From Candidatus Omnitrophota bacterium (GTDB lineage: Bacteria; Omnitrophota; Gorgyraeia; Gygaellales; Profunditerraquicolaceae): a stretch of DNA of 9,564 nucleotides. Positions 6,189-9,564 of this stretch are shown here, piece after piece. Under the pieces are notes generated by a model. The model made no database searches, was not told where the DNA came from, and saw only the letters and a program-made list of their open reading frames with translations. Each line of letters starts with the position of its first letter. Position 1 is the first letter of the stretch. Location of the stretch: positions 1 through 9,564 of the forward strand of contig JAHISH010000165.1 of NCBI GenBank assembly GCA_018818365.1, in the 5' to 3' direction. The position numbers were made by a program, and so were the translations under genes.

Positions 6189-7073
6189 TTATTCCCCATC
6201 CAAATACCTCACCCACGCCTTCTGAAGATCTGAGACGCTACGGATCTTCGGCGTAAACGCAAAACGAAGCGCCTCTTGCATATCTTTACCGTCACGCAAC
6301 TGCCGGCAAAAATGGGCAAACCTATCAGAGCCTAATTTCTCGATCAAGAAAACCACCAGCGACGCCGATTGGAGGTAAAAACTACTCACCAGACTATCCC
6401 CGCGTAAAGAAAGAATAGATTCCTTCTCTTTATCCCCTCCTTGCGCCTGAAGCGCGCGTACCTGGATGGTCTGGTTATCTCTTAGGGCACTAATATCCAG
6501 CTTCATCAAATCTTCCAGAATAAAGAACCTTGCCTCCTGATAATACTGCCGCGCAGCCGCGCTGGCTAGGTTACGCTTAGGCTTCTCCGCCCATTGCGCC
6601 ACCCCTTCATCCAACCAAAGAGGAACCTCACCCTTAAATCCGACAAAATCACGGAATATTAAATGCGCCATTTCATGAGGCAAGAGGCTCTCTAGAAAAC
6701 CACTGCTCCAGGCAAAACTGCTTATTGACCGCTGTGTATAATCCGCCATCCCCTGTGACCATTGCGGCTGTCCTGTCTGAGCGATAAACGTCGCATGGTC
6801 CGGATAGATATAAATCTTGCACCGATTATCCCAAGTCCAGAATCCCGAATACCGGGCATATCCTATGGCCGAGGCAATATCCCGGTAATACCCTTCGGAC
6901 GTGCTTAAGAGTTCTTTCGCGAAATTCTCGTCATTTGAGAAATACACGATAAAGTGGTCGCTTTTGAGTTCTTTCCACTCTCCGGCAAAAAGCATTCCCG
7001 CCGCAGCGGATACCACCCCAATAACCGCGCACAATGGTACGAGGATGCGAGAAGTACGTACTGCTATTTTCAT
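6189..7073 (-). CDS. Exported HExxH metallopeptidase (gluzincin, peptidase MA-like)
   Basis: 294 residues. The ATG at 7073 has GGGGA 6 bases upstream and opens a signal peptide (MKIAVRTSR, then hydrophobic 10-29, cleavage near residue 30). The mature N-terminus, with SDHFIVYFSND and a following helix, matches the start of peptidase MA-like proteins. The zinc site is clear: HEMAH (133-137), with the third-ligand candidate E156 in WLDEGVAQW, 19 residues after the second His; this spacing and the DEG context are typical of gluzincins. E134 would be the catalytic base. A helical C-terminal part (about 225-290) follows, with SFYLQSASLVVFLIEKLG and a closing helix, as in that family. It should act in the periplasm, in the outer envelope or outside the cell; substrate is unknown. 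It is separated from gspG by the inverted repeat and from the upstream kinase by 75 bases. It may be cargo of the adjacent T2SS, but that is positional inference. Confidence 0.85.
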   Translation of the reverse strand: MKIAVRTSRILVPLCAVIGVVSAAAGMLFAGEWKELKSDHFIVYFSNDENFAKELLSTSEGYYRDIASAIGYARYSGFWTWDNRCKIYIYPDHATFIAQTGQPQWSQGMADYTQRSISSFAWSSGFLESLLPHEMAHLIFRDFVGFKGEVPLWLDEGVAQWAEKPKRNLASAAARQYYQEARFFILEDLMKLDISALRDNQTIQVRALQAQGGDKEKESILSLRGDSLVSSFYLQSASLVVFLIEKLGSDRFAHFCRQLRDGKDMQEALRFAFTPKIRSVSDLQKAWVRYLDGE

Positions 7074-7086
7074 TATTCTTCCCCTG

Positions 7087-7115
7087 TATACATAAAATTG
7101 CAAGATAAAGTTCAA
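7087..7115 (-). promoter_or_regulatory. Possible weak sigma-70-type promoter before the metallopeptidase
   Basis: On the minus strand TTGAAC (7110-7115) and TGTATA (7087-7092) are separated by 17 bases, with the downstream box 13 bases before the metallopeptidase ATG. The -10 match is poor (3 of 6). This is the only promoter-like pair seen in the 75-base gap 7074-7148; the gap shows no terminator hairpin after the kinase. Confidence 0.22.
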
Positions 7116-7148
7116 GGGCCTTATATTACTCTGTACTTACGCGCGGTA

Positions 7149-9494
7149 TTATCCTCCAAAAGCCGGGAAAGAGAGCGTAAAAGTCGTTCCTATACCTACC
7201 TGACTCTTAAGTTCTATACTCCCTTTATGTTTAGTCACTATATTATATACAAAAGAAAGCCCTAATCCCGTGCCTTCTCCTACCGTCTTAGTGGTAAAGA
7301 ATGGCTCAAATATTTTAGACAGATTCTCCTGGGGAATACCGATGCCAGTATCAGTAACAGTTACTATCGCTCTTGGTTCCTGCGGAAGAGAAAATGTTTT
7401 AACGAAGATCTGGTCTGCTGCGTTACGATTATCCTTCTTGATGATTGCCCACTTGGCATTGAGCACGATATCAAAGAACGCCTGCTGCAATAACTGCACA
7501 TCTCCCATCACCGATGGCAGATGTTCATCTAATTGAGCCTTGAACTGTACCTGCTCGGCGCTTAATTCATGTTCACAAAGAACCGCTACTTTCCGCACCA
7601 CCTCATTCAGAGAAAGAGGAACAAAAGTTTGGTCGGAAACATGGGCAAAATCAAGTAACGCCCGGGTAATCCTCCTACAGCGCTGCGCGGACTCTTCAAT
7701 GAGCTTTAATGATTTATCAATATCGTGACGTGCAACGCTATTCTTTTGCGCCAGCTCCAGATGGATGACCTGGATATAGTTAAGGATTCCCGCCAGCGGA
7801 TTATTTATCTCATGCGCCACCCCGCTTGCCAATTGCCCTACCGCAGCCATCTTTCCAGTCTGCATCAGCTGTGATTCCTTGAGTTTCAATTCCTCATACG
7901 CCCGCGACAATTCCTCTTCCGCGCGTTTACGCTCGGTAATATCGCGGATCACATGGATTAGTTTGACGATTGCACCAGACTCGTTGAAGACCGGAGATAC
8001 CGAAACCCCCAACCACTTATCGATACGCGTTTCAAAAACTTCAACATACTCTTTCCGTCCTGTCTCTTTGGCCTTCTCCAAAGGACATCCTTGTATCGCG
8101 GATTCTTTCCCGTGAAAGATTTGGAAACATTTCTTTCCGATAAGATCATCGCGCGGACTTCCCAAGAGTTCACAGACGGCATTATTGACATTGAGAATCG
8201 CAAACTGCACATCATGAAGAGAGACCCCGTCAGCCATTGCATCAAAAGTCTCTGACCATTCGCGGGCAGCCTTTGCCACTAACTCATCCGCTTCTTTGCG
8301 CGCGGAGATATCGAAGATCGCGCCGTCAAGATAGGCCACCTTTCCCTGTTCATCAAATACCCCCTGCCCCCGCTCATAGACCCAATGGATCTTCTCATTG
8401 ACATCGACAATCCGATACTCCAGGGTATATGATTCCCTGCGCGTAAGCGCATCGAAAATAGTCTCTTCCACATATTTGTGATCATCAGAAAAAATAATAC
8501 TGGCGTATGTTCTTTTTGAGTTTTTTATGAAATCTTCCGCAGCATACCCGCTTATATTCTGGATCTGCTCACTAATAAAGTACATCGTCCAATCAGCATC
8601 ACAGGCGCAGCGATAGGTAGCTCCCGGGATATTCTGTACCATCGTACGAAAATGCGCTTCACTCTCCTTCAATGCCTTCTCAAAGGCCTGGCGCTGGTCA
8701 ATCATCGCGTTGAAGACCTCGGCCAAGGACCCGATCTCGTCACGTGTGGTTATCTCTGCTTTCTGGCTAAAATCGCCGCGTTTAAGAGCCTGGGTTGATT
8801 TCATCAGAGAAACTAAAGGAACCGTCATATTCCGCGCCACCCATAAAGTCACGACCACCGAAGCCAGAATAAGCAGTATGCTTATCGATATAAAAAAGGT
8901 AATCACCCGAAGTGTGAAAGACTGTGCGTATCTTTCTTGCGCGGAGATATTTAACTCCATTAAGTTAATCCCGCTTTCGATCTGTTCCGTAAAAAGCCCC
9001 TGCATGCGCTGGGTCCGTACCAGGATAAACTCAACTACCCTCCCCCGGTCTCCGAAAAAACTCTCTGAAAGCCCCTCATCTTCAAGGGTCCGGGAGAAAT
9101 TCTTCCAGATAAGGCGCGCAGACCCAAGGCTCAGACCAATATACTCCCGGTAATCCTCGGTAAACAACGACAGCCCCAGAAAGATTTCCTGGAATTGTTT
9201 CTCAATTGACACAATCTTACCACGTATCTCTTGGCGTATCTGCGCCAGCCGATCGGGATCCTCGATAAGAAGCATCCCTGAGGCAAGCGACCTGATTCCG
9301 GAGAAATTATTTTCTAGCGAAATCAATGATTTTAACAGATGCTGGTGATATTTAAGTTGGCGGTACACGGTACCGCCAATCTTGGTCTTCTCAACAGTAG
9401 TAATACCCAGCCACATGATAAAAATAAGGCCTAAGGCATTGGCAAGAACTAAGGCAAGAAGCTTCGTGCGGACTTTTAATTGAGGCCTGATCAT
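7149..9494 (-). CDS. Membrane sensor histidine kinase (HAMP, two PAS, HisKA, HATPase)
   Basis: 781 residues. Order: membrane helix 1 (about 11-33), a periplasmic mostly helical sensor region (34-193) without a recognised ligand motif, membrane helix 2 (about 195-219), HAMP (219-272), PAS 1 of the PAS_3 type (281-403, with WTMYFISEQIQNISGY and the YRIVDVNEKIHWVYERG segment), PAS 2 (about 410-522, closing in DITERKRAEEEL), a coiled coil, then the kinase core. The phosphoacceptor is H561 in GVAHEINNP, a box typical of NtrB-like kinases. The ATP-binding part has the N-box (LNAKWAI, N679), DTGIGIP (715-721), FEPFFTTK (729-736) and GEGTGLGLS (739-747). All catalytic boxes look intact. The start overlaps the stop of the upstream binding-protein gene as ATGA, so translation is probably coupled. 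No response regulator lies beside it in the window. The signal it senses is unknown; pairing with a PstS-like protein hints at an anion or phosphate, weakly. Confidence 0.93.
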   Translation of the reverse strand: MIRPQLKVRTKLLALVLANALGLIFIMWLGITTVEKTKIGGTVYRQLKYHQHLLKSLISLENNFSGIRSLASGMLLIEDPDRLAQIRQEIRGKIVSIEKQFQEIFLGLSLFTEDYREYIGLSLGSARLIWKNFSRTLEDEGLSESFFGDRGRVVEFILVRTQRMQGLFTEQIESGINLMELNISAQERYAQSFTLRVITFFISISILLILASVVVTLWVARNMTVPLVSLMKSTQALKRGDFSQKAEITTRDEIGSLAEVFNAMIDQRQAFEKALKESEAHFRTMVQNIPGATYRCACDADWTMYFISEQIQNISGYAAEDFIKNSKRTYASIIFSDDHKYVEETIFDALTRRESYTLEYRIVDVNEKIHWVYERGQGVFDEQGKVAYLDGAIFDISARKEADELVAKAAREWSETFDAMADGVSLHDVQFAILNVNNAVCELLGSPRDDLIGKKCFQIFHGKESAIQGCPLEKAKETGRKEYVEVFETRIDKWLGVSVSPVFNESGAIVKLIHVIRDITERKRAEEELSRAYEELKLKESQLMQTGKMAAVGQLASGVAHEINNPLAGILNYIQVIHLELAQKNSVARHDIDKSLKLIEESAQRCRRITRALLDFAHVSDQTFVPLSLNEVVRKVAVLCEHELSAEQVQFKAQLDEHLPSVMGDVQLLQQAFFDIVLNAKWAIIKKDNRNAADQIFVKTFSLPQEPRAIVTVTDTGIGIPQENLSKIFEPFFTTKTVGEGTGLGLSFVYNIVTKHKGSIELKSQVGIGTTFTLSFPAFGG

Positions 9495-9564
9495 TCTTTT
9501 CGAATAGGGACAAAATCCCTGGCAATGATATGCTGCCCTTCCTCGGAGATGACAAAATCAAAGA
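9491..9564 (-). CDS. C-terminal end of a probable PstS-like periplasmic binding protein, 5' part outside window
   Basis: Only 23 codons plus the stop (9491-9493) are visible. The frame reads FDFVISEEGQHIIARDFVPI then RKE. The pattern F-v-l-S-x-E-G-Q-x-i-[iv]-a followed by FVPI is the usual C-terminal end of phosphate-type (PstS-like) periplasmic substrate-binding proteins. It was found by reading the frame that ends in the ATGA overlap with the kinase start; the other two minus-strand frames give less protein-like sequence. With so few residues the family call is provisional, but the coding nature and the 4-base overlap are well supported. The pair suggests the binding protein may serve or report to the kinase. 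Confidence 0.6.
   Translation of the reverse strand, partial: FDFVISEEGQHIIARDFVPIRKE

Noticed and set aside
8710..9153. Plus-strand open frame of 147 codons within the kinase gene
   Set aside because: It is antisense to the HAMP and periplasmic coding region of an intact kinase; composition is rich in Ser/Arg/Thr as expected for a shadow frame.

Overview
The window looks like chromosomal DNA of a Gram-negative (diderm) bacterium. The evidence is an inner-membrane and pseudopilin set of a type II secretion system (T2SS) plus several proteins with Sec signal peptides. Taxonomy cannot be fixed from the sequence. The PilM/PilN-like build of GspL and the inverted-repeat element upstream of gspG would fit an uncultured lineage such as Candidatus Omnitrophota or a deltaproteobacterium-like group, but that is only an impression. 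GC content is intermediate, and no tRNA, rRNA, CRISPR array, transposase or phage gene was seen.

Layout: a plus-strand gene enters from the left edge and ends at 548. It encodes the C-terminal end of a GGDEF-like domain followed by a PilZ domain. It converges, with 18 bases between, on a long minus-strand series that fills the rest of the window. In transcription order (right to left) this series is: the last 23 codons of a probable PstS-like periplasmic binding protein (9491-9564); a membrane sensor histidine kinase with HAMP and two PAS domains (7149-9494), overlapping the previous gene by ATGA; a secreted HEMAH-type metallopeptidase (6189-7073); an 87-base gap filled by a 17-bp perfect inverted repeat (6125-6187); then gspG, gspI, gspJ, gspK, gspL and gspM (6101 down to 1668), packed with overlaps or gaps of a few bases; then a secreted EF-hand protein with four canonical calcium loops (1066-1653); and finally a small secreted protein of unknown function (567-1043).

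How the parts fit: GspG is the major pseudopilin, GspI/J/K are the minor pseudopilins of the tip complex, and GspL/GspM form the inner-membrane assembly platform. The secretin (GspD), the ATPase (GspE), the polytopic platform protein (GspF), GspC, GspH and the prepilin peptidase are not in the window, so the machine must be completed by genes elsewhere. The two exported proteins directly downstream of gspM, and the exported peptidase directly upstream of gspG, are natural candidates for cargo or accessory factors, by position only. The binding protein and sensor kinase form a separate signalling pair; no response regulator is visible next to them.

Start codons were chosen by Shine-Dalgarno spacing and by where signal or prepilin leaders begin. 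Several open frames extend further upstream than the true starts. There is no gene-free stretch above 300 bases; the largest gaps are 6102-6188 and 7074-7148.
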